A stretch of DNA of 64,000 bases from Marinococcus sp. PL1-022 (GCF_033845285.1 NZ_JAWXCX010000001.1:2433495-2497494); one strand, 5' to 3'. Positions 7,823 to 17,407 are shown, numbered from the stretch's first letter. Translations and numbers: made by a program. The notes: generated by a model from the sequence alone, not told the origin.

Positions 7823-8626
7823 CTATGATTCCTGTTTGACGCGGATATAGTGGCGCAGATCCATTTCCTGCGTTGCATGCAGGGCATTCAATAGCTCAAT
7901 TTGAAAGGAGCCCGGGCCTTCCCTTGTCGTTAAGCTGCCTGCGATTTCCGCCGCTGCGCCGTAATAGGCAAGCGCAGCTGCCACTGCCCCGGCCGAATGC
8001 TGGACGGTTAAAAAGGAGGCTGCGATCGAGCTGAGAAGGCAGCCGGTGCCGGTTACTCTTGTCAGCAGCGTGTGCCCATTCTGCACGATAAACACTTCCC
8101 CCTGATGAGCAACCGCGTCTTCCACTCCGGTCACCGCTGCAATTGCTCCAAACCTTCTAGCAGCTTCTTTCGCGAGCATGGGATTATCTGCTTCCCCCGA
8201 AGCGTCCACGCCCTGGACGTTTCCGCTTTCACCGAGCAGCGCGGCCATTTCTCCCGCGTTAGCCCTGATCAGTGCCACATCCAGTTCTTCGAGCAGCGCC
8301 AGGGCCGTTTCCGTACGGTAAGCAGTTGCTCCGGCACCTACCGGATCCAAAACGATCGGAATCCCTTTATCATTCGCCGCTTTCCCTGCGATGCGCATTG
8401 CTTTCACCTGTTCCCGGTTCAGCGTGCCGATATTTAATACGAGCGCATTCGCCGCTTTAGCCATTTCCGCTGCTTCCTCCGGGGCGTTTGCCATTACCGG
8501 GGATACGCCCATGGACAGCAGTCCATTCGCGGTAAAATTGGTTACTACTGTGTTCGTAATATTATGAATCAGCGGCCGCGTTTTTCGTACTTCCTCAAGC
8601 AGGCTCATAACTTCCTTTGCTTTCAT
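7823..8626 (-). CDS. thiM: Hydroxyethylthiazole kinase ThiM
   Basis: This 267-residue ribokinase-like enzyme phosphorylates salvaged 4-methyl-5-hydroxyethylthiazole. Motifs seen are PLIHNITN near the N-terminus, DPVGAGATAYR mid-protein and the anion-hole/catalytic GTGC near residue 195. The gene lies 17 nt after thiD and 12 nt before thiE, so all three salvage and coupling steps are made together. The product supplies the thiazole phosphate used by ThiE. Confidence 0.96.
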   Translation of the reverse strand: MKAKEVMSLLEEVRKTRPLIHNITNTVVTNFTANGLLSMGVSPVMANAPEEAAEMAKAANALVLNIGTLNREQVKAMRIAGKAANDKGIPIVLDPVGAGATAYRTETALALLEELDVALIRANAGEMAALLGESGNVQGVDASGEADNPMLAKEAARRFGAIAAVTGVEDAVAHQGEVFIVQNGHTLLTRVTGTGCLLSSIAASFLTVQHSAGAVAAALAYYGAAAEIAGSLTTREGPGSFQIELLNALHATQEMDLRHYIRVKQES

Positions 8627-8643
8627 GCCGATCCCTCATTTCT

Positions 8644-9456
8644 TTATTTTAGTAGTTGATCGAGTGGAACGCGCGCTCCCCAGTGATTGACCGGTCCATT
8701 GCCTTTACCGATTTCAAGAGGGTGTGCAATCGCATTGGTAATATATTCCTTGCTTTCCTGGACTGCTAAATAAATGGACTTACCCCGCGCAAGCTTTGCG
8801 GCGATCGCGGCTGATAGTGTACAGCCTGTGCCGTGCGTGTGCTTGGTATCTGTCCGGGGAGAACGGAAATAATGAATTTCCCCATCGACGTACAAAATAT
8901 CAACCGCATCCTCCTTCATATGGCCGCCTTTTACAAGCGCTGCCCTCGCCCCCAGTTCGTCAACGATTGTTTTTGCAGCTGTTTCCATCTCCTCCAGGGA
9001 ATGAACCTGAGAGTCCGTCAGACTTGCAGCCTCTGCCATATTCGGCGTAACGACCGCGGCCAGAGGGAGAAATTCATTTTTCATTACCTCAAGCGTCTCC
9101 TTCTCAGCCAGGGGATCTCCGCTTGTGGCCACCATCACCGGGTCAATAACTACCGGCAGATCATATTTTTTCAGCATGTTCACCGTGGTGCGGATCATAT
9201 CCGGAGTCGCGATCATCCCGGTTTTGACCGCATCCGGCATAATGTCATCAAATACGGAATCCAGCTGGGCCTGCAGCAGGCTGGTGCTCATATGCTCCAC
9301 CCGCTGGACCCCGGTCGTGTTCTGTGCGAGAACGCTCGTAATAGCAGACATTCCATAGGCTTCACACTCCTGAAATGCCTTCAGGTCAGCCTGGATCCCG
9401 GCCCCGCCGGTGGGATCTGTTCCGGCGATGGTTAATACTTTAGGTACTTGTGGCAT
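8644..9456 (-). CDS. thiD: Hydroxymethylpyrimidine (phosphate) kinase ThiD
   Basis: This 270-residue ribokinase-fold enzyme phosphorylates HMP and HMP-phosphate. It shows AGTDPTGGAGIQADLK at the N-terminus, DPVMVATSGDPL, and the HGTGCT anion hole. I start at the ATG 9456, preceded by AAGGAGG. The open frame continues upstream only because it reads through the riboswitch and terminator. It leads thiD-thiM-thiE under a TPP aptamer with an intrinsic terminator. Confidence 0.95.
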   Translation of the reverse strand: MPQVPKVLTIAGTDPTGGAGIQADLKAFQECEAYGMSAITSVLAQNTTGVQRVEHMSTSLLQAQLDSVFDDIMPDAVKTGMIATPDMIRTTVNMLKKYDLPVVIDPVMVATSGDPLAEKETLEVMKNEFLPLAAVVTPNMAEAASLTDSQVHSLEEMETAAKTIVDELGARAALVKGGHMKEDAVDILYVDGEIHYFRSPRTDTKHTHGTGCTLSAAIAAKLARGKSIYLAVQESKEYITNAIAHPLEIGKGNGPVNHWGARVPLDQLLK

Positions 9457-9496
9457 TCGTTGTATCCTCCTTAACAAGGAATCCTGCTTTAGGTTC

Positions 9497-9533
9497 AAAA
9501 AAAGCTCACTCCCTGAAGTAGAGAGTGAGCTTT
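9497..9533 (-). terminator. Riboswitch-controlled terminator ahead of thiD
   Basis: The minus strand shows AAAGCTCACTC / GAGTGAGCTTT followed by a T-run, placed between the TPP aptamer and the thiD ribosome-binding site. It is the expression platform of the riboswitch. Confidence 0.9.
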
Positions 9534-9567
9534 GGCGTATACGTACGTATTTGTATAAAACGAAGCT

Positions 9568-9650
9568 CCACTTCCCTACGCTGGTACTACCCAGATCAGG
9601 TTCGAAGGGACCAAGAATGGTTCTTGTCTCAGCGCAGGCGCCCCTAGCGG
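9568..9650 (-). promoter_or_regulatory. TPP riboswitch (THI element) controlling thiD-thiM-thiE
   Basis: The minus strand carries the conserved THI-box parts in order: a P1 strand (CCGCT), GGGGCGCC, GCTGAGA, CCTTCGAACCTGATCTGG, and the closing GGGAAGTGG. The P1 ends pair (CCGCT with AGTGG). With bound thiamine diphosphate, the downstream terminator is expected to form. Confidence 0.96.
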
Positions 9651-9670
9651 ATTCCTTACTATTTTTCTTA

Positions 9671-9700
9671 ATCGTACGTGACACATAGTCCTAATGTCAA
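9671..9700 (-). promoter_or_regulatory. Sigma-A promoter of the thiD operon
   Basis: TTGACA, 18 nt, TACGAT on the minus strand, just upstream of the aptamer. The -35 box overlaps the stop codon of the RND pump gene. Confidence 0.65.
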
Positions 9701-12700
9701 TTTTTTTCATCATCGCCGGAATTTTTATTTTTGTCCGGATTCTTCGATGAACGGTCCCGTTCTTCTTTTTCCGAGTTACCGACGATACGTTCGAGAAGGT
9801 ATAAAATTTCATCCCGCGATAAGTCTTCGCGGTTTTTATCCTCTACATTTTCAGGTTCATTACTTTCTTCTGTATTTTCATTTTGCTGCTGGTCTTCATC
9901 TTTTTTTCGTTCTTCCCCGTTTTGTTCTTCCTGTTCTCGTTTTTCCCGTTCCTTACGTCTTTCCTCTACTTCCCAGCCGTACATGTAGCCTCCGTCCGGC
10001 GTAGCGAATTTTTTATTCATGCTTCTTGTTTCCTTGGTAAATAGAGTGTAGAGCGTTGGAATGATAAACAACGTCAGGAACGTACTGCTGATGAGACCAC
10101 CGATGACCGCAATACCCATTGGCTGCTGGATTTCTGAGCCTTCCCCAAACCCAAGGGCAAGCGGCAGCACACCAAGAATGGTCGTAAAGGCCGTCATCAG
10201 TATAGGCCGTGACCGTTTTTTCACGGATTCAATAACGGCTTCTCTTACCGGCATGCCACGCTCCGCCAGCTGATTCGTATAATCAACAAGGACAATCGCG
10301 TTGTTGACGACAATACCTGCAAGTACAATTAAGCCGATAAACACAGTGATACTGAGAGGTGTCTGGGTTGCAAACAGGGCAAGCATCACACCGATGATCA
10401 CCAGTGGTACGCTGAACATAACCACAAATGGATATTTGAATGATTCAAACTGGCCGGCCATCACGAGATAAATGAACACTACCGCCAGCAGGAAGGCAAA
10501 CACAAGGCTTTGAATGCTGTCATCGAGAAGCTCCTGTTCGCCGGAGAAGTTCAATGTCGTCGCCGCTCCGGTATCTACGTCGTCGATCGTGTCTTCAATT
10601 AACGTAGAGGTTTCATTCAGGCTCGTACCGGTGCCGTACGTAACTGTAAACTCAGTGCTTCGCTCCTGATCGAGCCGGTTAATAACTGCAGGCCCCTGGC
10701 CTTCTTCAATTTCAGCCACATCACTTAAGCTGACGTATTCACCCTGCGGCGTAGCAATCTGCAGATTTTCAAGGTCCTCCTGATTTTCAAGGGAATCCTC
10801 TGCGTACTGCACGTTCACGTTCAGCGGCCCTTCATTATCCGTCTGAATCGTCGACGCCACTTCTCCGCTTGTCGTACTGTTCACCGTCTGGGCGATTTCA
10901 GCCGGGGTCAGGCCATTATCCTGCGCCTCGTCTTCATTAATCTGCACCTGGATTTCCGGAGCAGTCTCTTCATCTGAGGTTTCTACATTTCGAATCGTAT
11001 TTTCATTTTCAAGCTCCGACTGCACTTCGTCTGCATCTTCAGCGAGCCGCTCTTCATTTTCGTTTGAGAGCGTAAATTCCACGGAGTTGGCTTCTCCTCC
11101 GCCGATGGCTGCTGAGGAGGATAACGAAATATCTGCCTGCTCGTCAGTGTTTTCCACATCGGATTCAATCTCTTCAATCATTTCCTCTGTCGATATGTCC
11201 CGGTCTTGCAAATCCTCCATCGTAACTGTAATGGAAGCTTCATTGGAGCCCGAGCTTCCGCCGCCTCCGGCTGCAACGCCACTGCCGCCCGAGCCGACCA
11301 CTGCCATATAGCTTGCAATCTCGTCCTGATCTTCAAGTACGCTTTCAATTTCGTCTACCGTTTCTCCGGTCGTTTCCAGATTTGTGCCATTTTCCTTTTC
11401 AACATTAATCGTGAAAAAGCCCTGGTCTGTCGTCGGGATAAAGTTCACCCCGGTCTGGGCAATGCCGCCGGCTCCGCCGAGCAGCAGAAGCAGCGTCAAC
11501 AGCAGCGCGACTGCGCGGTGGCCGAGCACCCAGCGAATCGAGCGGTCCAGAAATCTCATCGGCCGGGAGTTTTCACGCTTTGCTTCCCGGTCTTCCGGCA
11601 GTGGCTTCAGGACACGGCTTGCAATCATCGGCACTACCGTGACAGCTACAAGCAGGGAGGCAAGCAGACTGAAGGCTACCGATAGGGCAAACGCCTGGAA
11701 GATCTCGCCGACAATACCGGAAATAAAGACGATTGGTAAAAAGACGGCTACTGTTGTCAGGGTCGAAGCTGTAATCGCCCCAGCCACTTCCTTTGTACCG
11801 TCGAGAGCCGCCCGCTTAGGGAGCTTCTTCATCGATAGGTGCCTGTATATGTTTTCAATAACCACTATTGCGTTATCGACAAGCATCCCGATACCAAGGG
11901 CCAGACCGCCCATCGTCATTAAGTTTAAGCTCACATCGGTAAAGTATAGAAACGCAAATGTCACAATGACCGAAAACGGTATCGCAATACCAATAATGAG
12001 CGGCGTCGTCAGGTTTCTTAAGAAGAAGAAAAGAACAACCATGGCGAACACGCCGCCGGCAATCAACGCAAGCGCTACGCTGTTAATGGACTGCTGAACG
12101 TAATCCCCTTCATCATAAATGATCGTCGTCTCGAGATCATTGTACTGATCTTCTTCAAGCAGGTCGTCCAGCGTCTCATTAAAGTCCGTGGACACCTGGG
12201 CCGTGTTGGCATCTGATTCCTTCAGCACTGTCATTTGAATGCCCGGCTCCTGATTCACTTCGGTATAGGCTGTCTGTTCCTCGGTCGTGCGTTCCACTTC
12301 ACCTACATCGCTGACAGTGACCGTGTCCCCGGATTCGTTCTGTCCGACCGCCACTTCCTGCAAATCCTCCACTCCGCCCAGTTCGTTGACCGTACGGGTC
12401 GTTAATGTGCGTTCTCCGGAGGTGATCGTTCCACCCGGCTGCGTAATATTACTTGCCTGTATGGCATTAGTGACGTCGGATTGGGTCACATTATTGTCTT
12501 CAAGCGATTCCTGGTCCAGCGAAATTTCAAATTCTTCATCCAGTCCACCGCTTGTATCAACACTTGCAACCCCTTCGGTACGTTCAAGTTCGGTTACAAT
12601 ATCTTCCACCTGGCTCTGCGTTTCAGCCAGGTCGTTTCCTTCAGAAAACGCAGCCATCTGAATCATGCCCTGAGCATCCGGGTCAAACTCGATAAACGAC

Positions 12701-13071
12701 GGATCTCCGGCATCATCGGGCAGGTTGGCGTTATTCATGGCATTGTTAATTTCCTGCTGCACATCCTCCACCGAAGTGCTCCATGAGAGCTCAAGCAGCA
12801 CAAGACTTGTGCCTTCCTCTGACTGTGAGGTCATGCGGTCCAGTCCTTCGATGGTGGAGAGCTGTTCTTCCATCGGTTCTGTGACACTGCTTTCAATTTC
12901 TTCCGGACCAGCACCCTCATAGTTTGTCGCTACCGCCGCAACCGGCGGTTCAATTTCTGGAAAAAGCTGCAAAGGCAGATTCGTCAGCGATACGAAACCC
13001 ATCATGATAAATAAAATCATGCCGACAATCGTCAGTTTCGGCCGCCGGATAGATGTGCGGGTAATTTTCAT
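9697..13071 (-). CDS. RND-family efflux pump, SwrC/AcrB-like
   Basis: This roughly 1124-residue inner-membrane proton-driven exporter of the HAE1/SwrC type has 12 membrane helices and two large periplasm-equivalent loops. TM4 shows GIGMLVDNAIVV and TM10 AGIVVNNAIVLVDY. The external loops are strongly acidic, fitting salt adaptation, and contain a Gly/Ser-rich linker near residue 600. An unusual charged tail of about 90 residues (E/R/K/N/Q-rich) follows the last helix. The ATG at 13071 fits the GGAGG better than the one five codons upstream. No membrane-fusion partner is adjacent. A MarR-type palindrome precedes it. Confidence 0.92.
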   Translation of the reverse strand: MKITRTSIRRPKLTIVGMILFIMMGFVSLTNLPLQLFPEIEPPVAAVATNYEGAGPEEIESSVTEPMEEQLSTIEGLDRMTSQSEEGTSLVLLELSWSTSVEDVQQEINNAMNNANLPDDAGDPSFIEFDPDAQGMIQMAAFSEGNDLAETQSQVEDIVTELERTEGVASVDTSGGLDEEFEISLDQESLEDNNVTQSDVTNAIQASNITQPGGTITSGERTLTTRTVNELGGVEDLQEVAVGQNESGDTVTVSDVGEVERTTEEQTAYTEVNQEPGIQMTVLKESDANTAQVSTDFNETLDDLLEEDQYNDLETTIIYDEGDYVQQSINSVALALIAGGVFAMVVLFFFLRNLTTPLIIGIAIPFSVIVTFAFLYFTDVSLNLMTMGGLALGIGMLVDNAIVVIENIYRHLSMKKLPKRAALDGTKEVAGAITASTLTTVAVFLPIVFISGIVGEIFQAFALSVAFSLLASLLVAVTVVPMIASRVLKPLPEDREAKRENSRPMRFLDRSIRWVLGHRAVALLLTLLLLLGGAGGIAQTGVNFIPTTDQGFFTINVEKENGTNLETTGETVDEIESVLEDQDEIASYMAVVGSGGSGVAAGGGGSSGSNEASITVTMEDLQDRDISTEEMIEEIESDVENTDEQADISLSSSAAIGGGEANSVEFTLSNENEERLAEDADEVQSELENENTIRNVETSDEETAPEIQVQINEDEAQDNGLTPAEIAQTVNSTTSGEVASTIQTDNEGPLNVNVQYAEDSLENQEDLENLQIATPQGEYVSLSDVAEIEEGQGPAVINRLDQERSTEFTVTYGTGTSLNETSTLIEDTIDDVDTGAATTLNFSGEQELLDDSIQSLVFAFLLAVVFIYLVMAGQFESFKYPFVVMFSVPLVIIGVMLALFATQTPLSITVFIGLIVLAGIVVNNAIVLVDYTNQLAERGMPVREAVIESVKKRSRPILMTAFTTILGVLPLALGFGEGSEIQQPMGIAVIGGLISSTFLTLFIIPTLYTLFTKETRSMNKKFATPDGGYMYGWEVEERRKEREKREQEEQNGEERKKDEDQQQNENTEESNEPENVEDKNREDLSRDEILYLLERIVGNSEKEERDRSSKNPDKNKNSGDDEKN

Positions 13072-13121
13072 GCATCGTTCCTCCATTGGTATGTATATTT
13101 CGATAGTTCATCGTCTAAACT

Positions 13122-13136
13122 GTTAAGTAACTTAAC
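13122..13136 (-). promoter_or_regulatory. MarR-type palindromic operator upstream of the RND pump
   Basis: The perfect inverted repeat GTTAAG-TAA-CTTAAC resembles the TTAAGTTACTTAA sites of MarR repressors. It lies between the adjacent marR gene and the pump start, so MarR repression of the pump is a reasonable inference. Confidence 0.6.
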
Positions 13137-13202
13137 TACACAAACAACCTTAAACGACTGGATGGCTTCCGTCAATGAAGATGCACGAGCGGCCTGCTTC
13201 TT

Positions 13203-13670
13203 TTATTTTTTATAAGCGTTATTGATTTCTTCCTCAAGCCGGTGTATAACCTGGTTTGCCTGCTTTAACTCTTCAAGCGGTATTTTGGCAATATACTGGT
13301 CAACCACATAATGTTGAAAATTTGTCAATTCTTCTTTGAGCTTTCGGCCCTTCACTCCATATACGAGGTGTGTTTCTCTCTTGTTTTCTTTGTTGGCAGC
13401 ACGGTAAAGAAGATCTTCTTCTTCCAGACGCTTCATGGCCTGGCTTACAGCACTTTTTGAAATACGCAGCCGGTGAGCCATTTCTGTCAGTGTCAGCCCC
13501 TCATGCCGCAGATTTATAAAAAACAGTGCTTCCTGGCGGGTAGTTAAATGCAGCTCGCCAAGCATCGGAACCTCCGGCTGCAGCAACGTACTGATATTTT
13601 CAAGCGTGTTTACCGCCTGTTCGAACAGCTTTCTGTGTGTAGATGGTTCCGTTTCGCTCATTTCACTCAT
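13203..13670 (-). CDS. MarR-family transcriptional regulator of the RND pump
   Basis: This 155-residue dimeric winged-helix regulator has its DNA-binding region at residues 45-100 (LTTRQEALFF, LTEMAHRLRISKSAVSQAMKRLEEEDLL) and helical dimerisation ends. Its ATG overlaps the coaW stop codon (ATGA), so translation is coupled to coaW. The RND pump follows after a 130-nt gap containing a MarR-type palindrome. It probably represses the pump and is released by a lipophilic inducer. The inducer is unknown. Confidence 0.88.
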   Translation of the reverse strand: MSEMSETEPSTHRKLFEQAVNTLENISTLLQPEVPMLGELHLTTRQEALFFINLRHEGLTLTEMAHRLRISKSAVSQAMKRLEEEDLLYRAANKENKRETHLVYGVKGRKLKEELTNFQHYVVDQYIAKIPLEELKQANQVIHRLEEEINNAYKK

Positions 13671-14527
13671 CCTTTTCTCTCAGCTTTCTTTGCAGAAGCC
13701 TGCGGCTGTTCATGCATATAAGCGCCCACGGCCCCGCTGAATTCTCCGTAGGGAAGAAAGCATGGTTCTTTTCCGCGGAGCTTCGTATAGCCGCCAATAA
13801 TTTCTTTTAAATGATCGTGCTTATCAAAGGTGGAACCAATATACACTATGGAATCGGTGTTCAGCCGATCGGCCATCTGCACACTCATCGTCGTAATCGT
13901 CTCACCAATCATGCGTACAACAGCAGCAATGTAGTCTTTATTTTCATATTCATTGTTTTTCATATTCATAATATTTCCGAAGTTGCTGGCCGTAAGATCT
14001 CCGGAAATCGGAGGCTCTTCATCAGTATAAATATCCTTTACCTTGACGTTCAGCGACCGTCCGTCCCCTTCTTTTCCAAGGCGCAGAATTTCTTCATACG
14101 CCTCTATGCCAGTGAGAAGATAGGAAAGACCAATAAGCGTGCCTCCTCCCATTCCACTGCCGCCGACCCTTTCGTATTCCTCCGGACCGGCAAAATGTAT
14201 CGAGGTTCCGGTCCCGACATTGGTAATAATATACGTCTGCCCGTAGGTATCGTCTTCATTAAAACGCTGCCGCAAATATGAAACGCCCTTACAGGTAGCT
14301 TCAAACTCACTGATGGGCTCTGCTGACCAGGGCAGAGACTTCCGCAGTGTTTCTGCTTTCCCTCCTGTAATATGAATAACTGGATTGTCGACCCGTTCTT
14401 CAATCCATGCCTGTACCTTCTCCATATCGGTTAGAGGTATTTTCTGCAGCTCCCATTCGTCATTCACACGGTAAGCAATTTTAATCAGCGTACCTCCTGC
14501 ATCAATACCGACTACTTCATTTTTCAT
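13667..14527 (-). CDS. coaW: Type II pantothenate kinase CoaW
   Basis: This 286-residue protein of the actin/ASKHA fold catalyses the first step of CoA synthesis. It shows VGIDAGGTLIKIA at the N-terminus (phosphate 1 loop), TNVGTGTSIH (phosphate 2) and GGSGMGGGTLIGLS. Type II enzymes occur in staphylococci and some Bacillus and escape CoA feedback inhibition. The ATG follows a GGGGGAGAAG site. The C-terminus overlaps marR by 4 nt, an unusual partner for a CoA gene. Confidence 0.9.
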   Translation of the reverse strand: MKNEVVGIDAGGTLIKIAYRVNDEWELQKIPLTDMEKVQAWIEERVDNPVIHITGGKAETLRKSLPWSAEPISEFEATCKGVSYLRQRFNEDDTYGQTYIITNVGTGTSIHFAGPEEYERVGGSGMGGGTLIGLSYLLTGIEAYEEILRLGKEGDGRSLNVKVKDIYTDEEPPISGDLTASNFGNIMNMKNNEYENKDYIAAVVRMIGETITTMSVQMADRLNTDSIVYIGSTFDKHDHLKEIIGGYTKLRGKEPCFLPYGEFSGAVGAYMHEQPQASAKKAERKG

Positions 14528-14771
14528 TCTTCTCCCCCTGTCCCACGTTCAAATAGTTATATCTTCTGTCGTCTCTTCGTATTTTATCCTACTTCCTCGC
14601 GAATTGAAAACGATGCAGCATACTGCTCCTTCCTGTTTTTCTCAAAATTATCAGTTTCCTGCTTCGCATTGGCGTTAATTTTGTTAAAATAATACTACTG
14701 CCTAATTTGCAGGCATCTATAAATTTAACAAGGTCCTCCGTTTCAACATAGAGGAAGAATGGGGAAAGCAG

Positions 14772-16229
14772 ATGGGCTTCGAGATATTATCCATTTTCTT
14801 AGCAATATTATCGGTTTTTAATTTATTTTTCGCCTTTGTCATTATCTTTATCGAAAAACGCAACGCCACTGCCATCTGGGCCTGGATTATGGTTTTATTT
14901 TTCATCCCTTTTTTAGGCTTTGTGCTCTATTTAATTTTTGGGCAGAACCTGACCAGAAAACGGCTTTTTGACTGGGCAGATATTGAAAAGATCGGAATTG
15001 AAGAACTGATTCAGGAGCAGATGCATACACTTCGTAACGGCACCTTCCAATTCTCGGATTCTGTTTCCTCCAAGCACCGGGACCTGATCTATATGCAGCT
15101 CGCAAACGATGGGTCGGTGCTGACGAAGGAAAACGACGTCCGCGTGTATACGGACGGTCACGAAAAGTTCGATAATCTGATTAAGGATATCGGAAAGGCT
15201 CAGGATCATATCCATCTGCAGTACTACATTCTTCGAAGTGACAACCTCGGACGACGGGTTATTGAAGCACTGAGAAAAAAGGCAGAGGAGGGTGTTGTCG
15301 TCCGGCTGCTCTACGATGATATGGGCTCGAGAAAGATGAGTAAAAAAGCACTCCAGGGTCTTGAAGCTGCCGGCGGGGAAGTGGCGGTCTTCTTCCCAAA
15401 ACGCCTGCCGATTATTAATCTACGCCTCAATTACCGCAACCACCGGAAAATTGTTGTGATAGACGGAAAAACCTCCTATGTCGGCGGCTTTAATATCGGC
15501 GATGAATATCTTGGCTTAAGCAAAAAGTTCGGATACTGGCGGGACACGCATCTGCGTCTGGAGGGCCAGTCCGTCAAAACAGCGCAGACCCGGTTTATTC
15601 TCGACTGGAACCAGGCTAATTCCAGAAATCCCATCCATTACGAGGAGCGTTATTTTCCGACTCTTGCAGAGCCGGGGGAATGCAGTATGCAGATTGTCTC
15701 CAGCGGTCCGGACTCAGAGTGGGAGCAGATTAAAAACGGGTATATCAAAATGATCAACTCTGCCAAGCATTCGGTATACATTCAGACTCCCTATTTTATT
15801 CCGGATGAGAGTCTGATGGACGCCATTCGGATCGCCTCTTTATCCGGGGTCGACGTCCGCATCATGATCCCAAGCATGCCCGATCATCCATTTGTTTACT
15901 GGGCCACGTATTCTCATGTGGGCATTGTCCTTCGTGCCGGTGCCCGGGTTTATATTTACAACAATGGCTTTATTCATGCCAAAACGATCATGGTGGACGA
16001 CGAAATCAGCTCGGTGGGCACAGCCAATATCGATGTGCGCAGCTTCCGCCTGAACTTCGAAGTGAACGCTTTTATCTATCACGCGCAAACAACAAAACAG
16101 CTGACTGATACCTTCCTCTATGATATGGAAACCCACTCCTCCGAGCTCACCCTCGAGGCATACCGGCAGCGTTCGCTCTGGATCCGTATCAAGGAAGCAG
16201 TATCCCACCTTTTATCCCCAATTTTATAA
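14772..16229 (+). CDS. cls: Cardiolipin synthase
   Basis: This 485-residue phospholipase-D-superfamily enzyme condenses two phosphatidylglycerols into cardiolipin. Two N-terminal membrane helices (about residues 3-25 and 35-58) are followed by two HKD catalytic motifs, HRKIVVIDG near residue 223 and HAKTIMVDD near residue 402. Length and layout match bacterial ClsA. It is a single-gene unit with its own terminator, convergent with glycerate kinase. Raised cardiolipin is a common salt response in Bacillaceae. Confidence 0.94.
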   Translation: MGFEILSIFLAILSVFNLFFAFVIIFIEKRNATAIWAWIMVLFFIPFLGFVLYLIFGQNLTRKRLFDWADIEKIGIEELIQEQMHTLRNGTFQFSDSVSSKHRDLIYMQLANDGSVLTKENDVRVYTDGHEKFDNLIKDIGKAQDHIHLQYYILRSDNLGRRVIEALRKKAEEGVVVRLLYDDMGSRKMSKKALQGLEAAGGEVAVFFPKRLPIINLRLNYRNHRKIVVIDGKTSYVGGFNIGDEYLGLSKKFGYWRDTHLRLEGQSVKTAQTRFILDWNQANSRNPIHYEERYFPTLAEPGECSMQIVSSGPDSEWEQIKNGYIKMINSAKHSVYIQTPYFIPDESLMDAIRIASLSGVDVRIMIPSMPDHPFVYWATYSHVGIVLRAGARVYIYNNGFIHAKTIMVDDEISSVGTANIDVRSFRLNFEVNAFIYHAQTTKQLTDTFLYDMETHSSELTLEAYRQRSLWIRIKEAVSHLLSPIL

Positions 16230-16236
16230 ACGATGT

Positions 16237-16275
16237 AAAAATCCGCTGCTCCCAAAAAGAAGCAGCGGATTTTTT
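16237..16275. terminator. Bidirectional terminator between cls and glycerate kinase
   Basis: The stem AAAATCCGCTGCT / AGCAGCGGATTTT has T-runs on both strands and separates two convergent genes. Confidence 0.85.
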
Positions 16276-17407
16276 ATGATTTCCACAGGCCGCCAAGACT
16301 CCGGGCCCAGTTTTCGATATATTGGGTGCTTTCCTGCATTGCCTGATCCAGGGAAACAATGCCCGGGACCATGCTGAAAGCAGCATCAATGCCTGCTTCA
16401 TACACTTTTTCATAACCATCGCCGAGCTGGCCGGCAACCGCAACCACTGTGCTTCCCTCCGGGGACGCCTTCGCTACTCCGACCGGTGTTTTGCCAAATA
16501 CGGTCTGAGCATCGATTTTTCCTTCGCCGGTAATAACAAGCGACGCCCCGGCACTGCGTTCTGCGAAGCGGCTCTCTTCAAGCACAATGTCTATGCCCGG
16601 CTCAAGCGCAGCATTTAAAAAAGCGATCGCCCCGGCTCCGAGGCCTCCCGCTGCCCCGGCTCCCTTTTCCTGGAGCACCGGTTTATGCAGATCCCGTTCA
16701 ATTACTTCCCCAAACACACGCAGCGCTTCGTCCAGCTCCTGCACAGCTTCCGCTCCGGCTCCCTTCTGCGGGCCATAGACAGCACTAGCTCCCTCCGGTC
16801 CCGTAAGCGGATTCGTAACATCACAGGCTGCGCGCACGGTTATTTCATGAATTCTTCTGTCGAGTCCGCCCGTATCAATGCGGTGCAGATGCTTCAGCGC
16901 TCCTCCGCCGGGTCCAAGTTCATTTCCACTATGGTCCAGGAAGCGGACACCAAGCGCAGCAGCCATCCCGGCCCCGCCGTCATTCGTGGCACTTCCGCCA
17001 AGCCCTAAAATAATCCGCTCCGCCCCTTCGTTGAGCGCTTTCAAAATCATCTGTCCTGTACCGTAGGAGGTGGCCGTTAACGGGGCTCTGCTTTCTTTGG
17101 CCACCAGCCCGATGCCTGATGCCTCTGCCATCTCAATAACCGCTGTGCGGGACTTCTGAATATAAACAAATTCAGCCTTCACCGCACTCCCGTCTGGCCC
17201 CGATACATCCACTGTATGAATTTCCCCGCCAAGACCGTCCTGAAGTGACTGTGTGGTTCCTTCACCTCCATCAGCCATGGGGATCAGCTCTGTAACGAGA
17301 TCGCCGGCGTCTCCAATCCCCTGGCGGAATCCCCTTTCAATTGCCTGGGCTGCTTCCATGGCTGTCATGCTTTCCTTGAATGAATCCGGTGCAATCACTA
17401 CTTTCAC
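16274..17407 (-). CDS. glxK: Glycerate kinase (GlxK/GarK family)
   Basis: This 377-residue cytosolic kinase phosphorylates D-glycerate, feeding it into glycolysis. It begins with the signature IAPDSFKESMTA, has MADGGEGTT near residue 47, GLGGSATNDGG near residue 130 and the ITGEGKIDAQT motif near residue 290. It could consume glycerate from a tartronate-semialdehyde reductase, but the candidate reductase lies 10 kb away under separate control. The ATG follows AAGGAGGAGG. Confidence 0.93.
   Translation of the reverse strand: MKVVIAPDSFKESMTAMEAAQAIERGFRQGIGDAGDLVTELIPMADGGEGTTQSLQDGLGGEIHTVDVSGPDGSAVKAEFVYIQKSRTAVIEMAEASGIGLVAKESRAPLTATSYGTGQMILKALNEGAERIILGLGGSATNDGGAGMAAALGVRFLDHSGNELGPGGGALKHLHRIDTGGLDRRIHEITVRAACDVTNPLTGPEGASAVYGPQKGAGAEAVQELDEALRVFGEVIERDLHKPVLQEKGAGAAGGLGAGAIAFLNAALEPGIDIVLEESRFAERSAGASLVITGEGKIDAQTVFGKTPVGVAKASPEGSTVVAVAGQLGDGYEKVYEAGIDAAFSMVPGIVSLDQAMQESTQYIENWARSLGGLWKS

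Noticed and set aside
9457-9684. N-terminal extension of ThiD by 76 residues
   Set aside because: The extension reads through the TPP aptamer and terminator; AAGGAGG and the conserved start place the ATG at 9456.
11384-12097. 237-codon plus-strand open frame opposite the RND pump
   Set aside because: Antisense shadow of a high-confidence gene; no ribosome-binding site or family motif.
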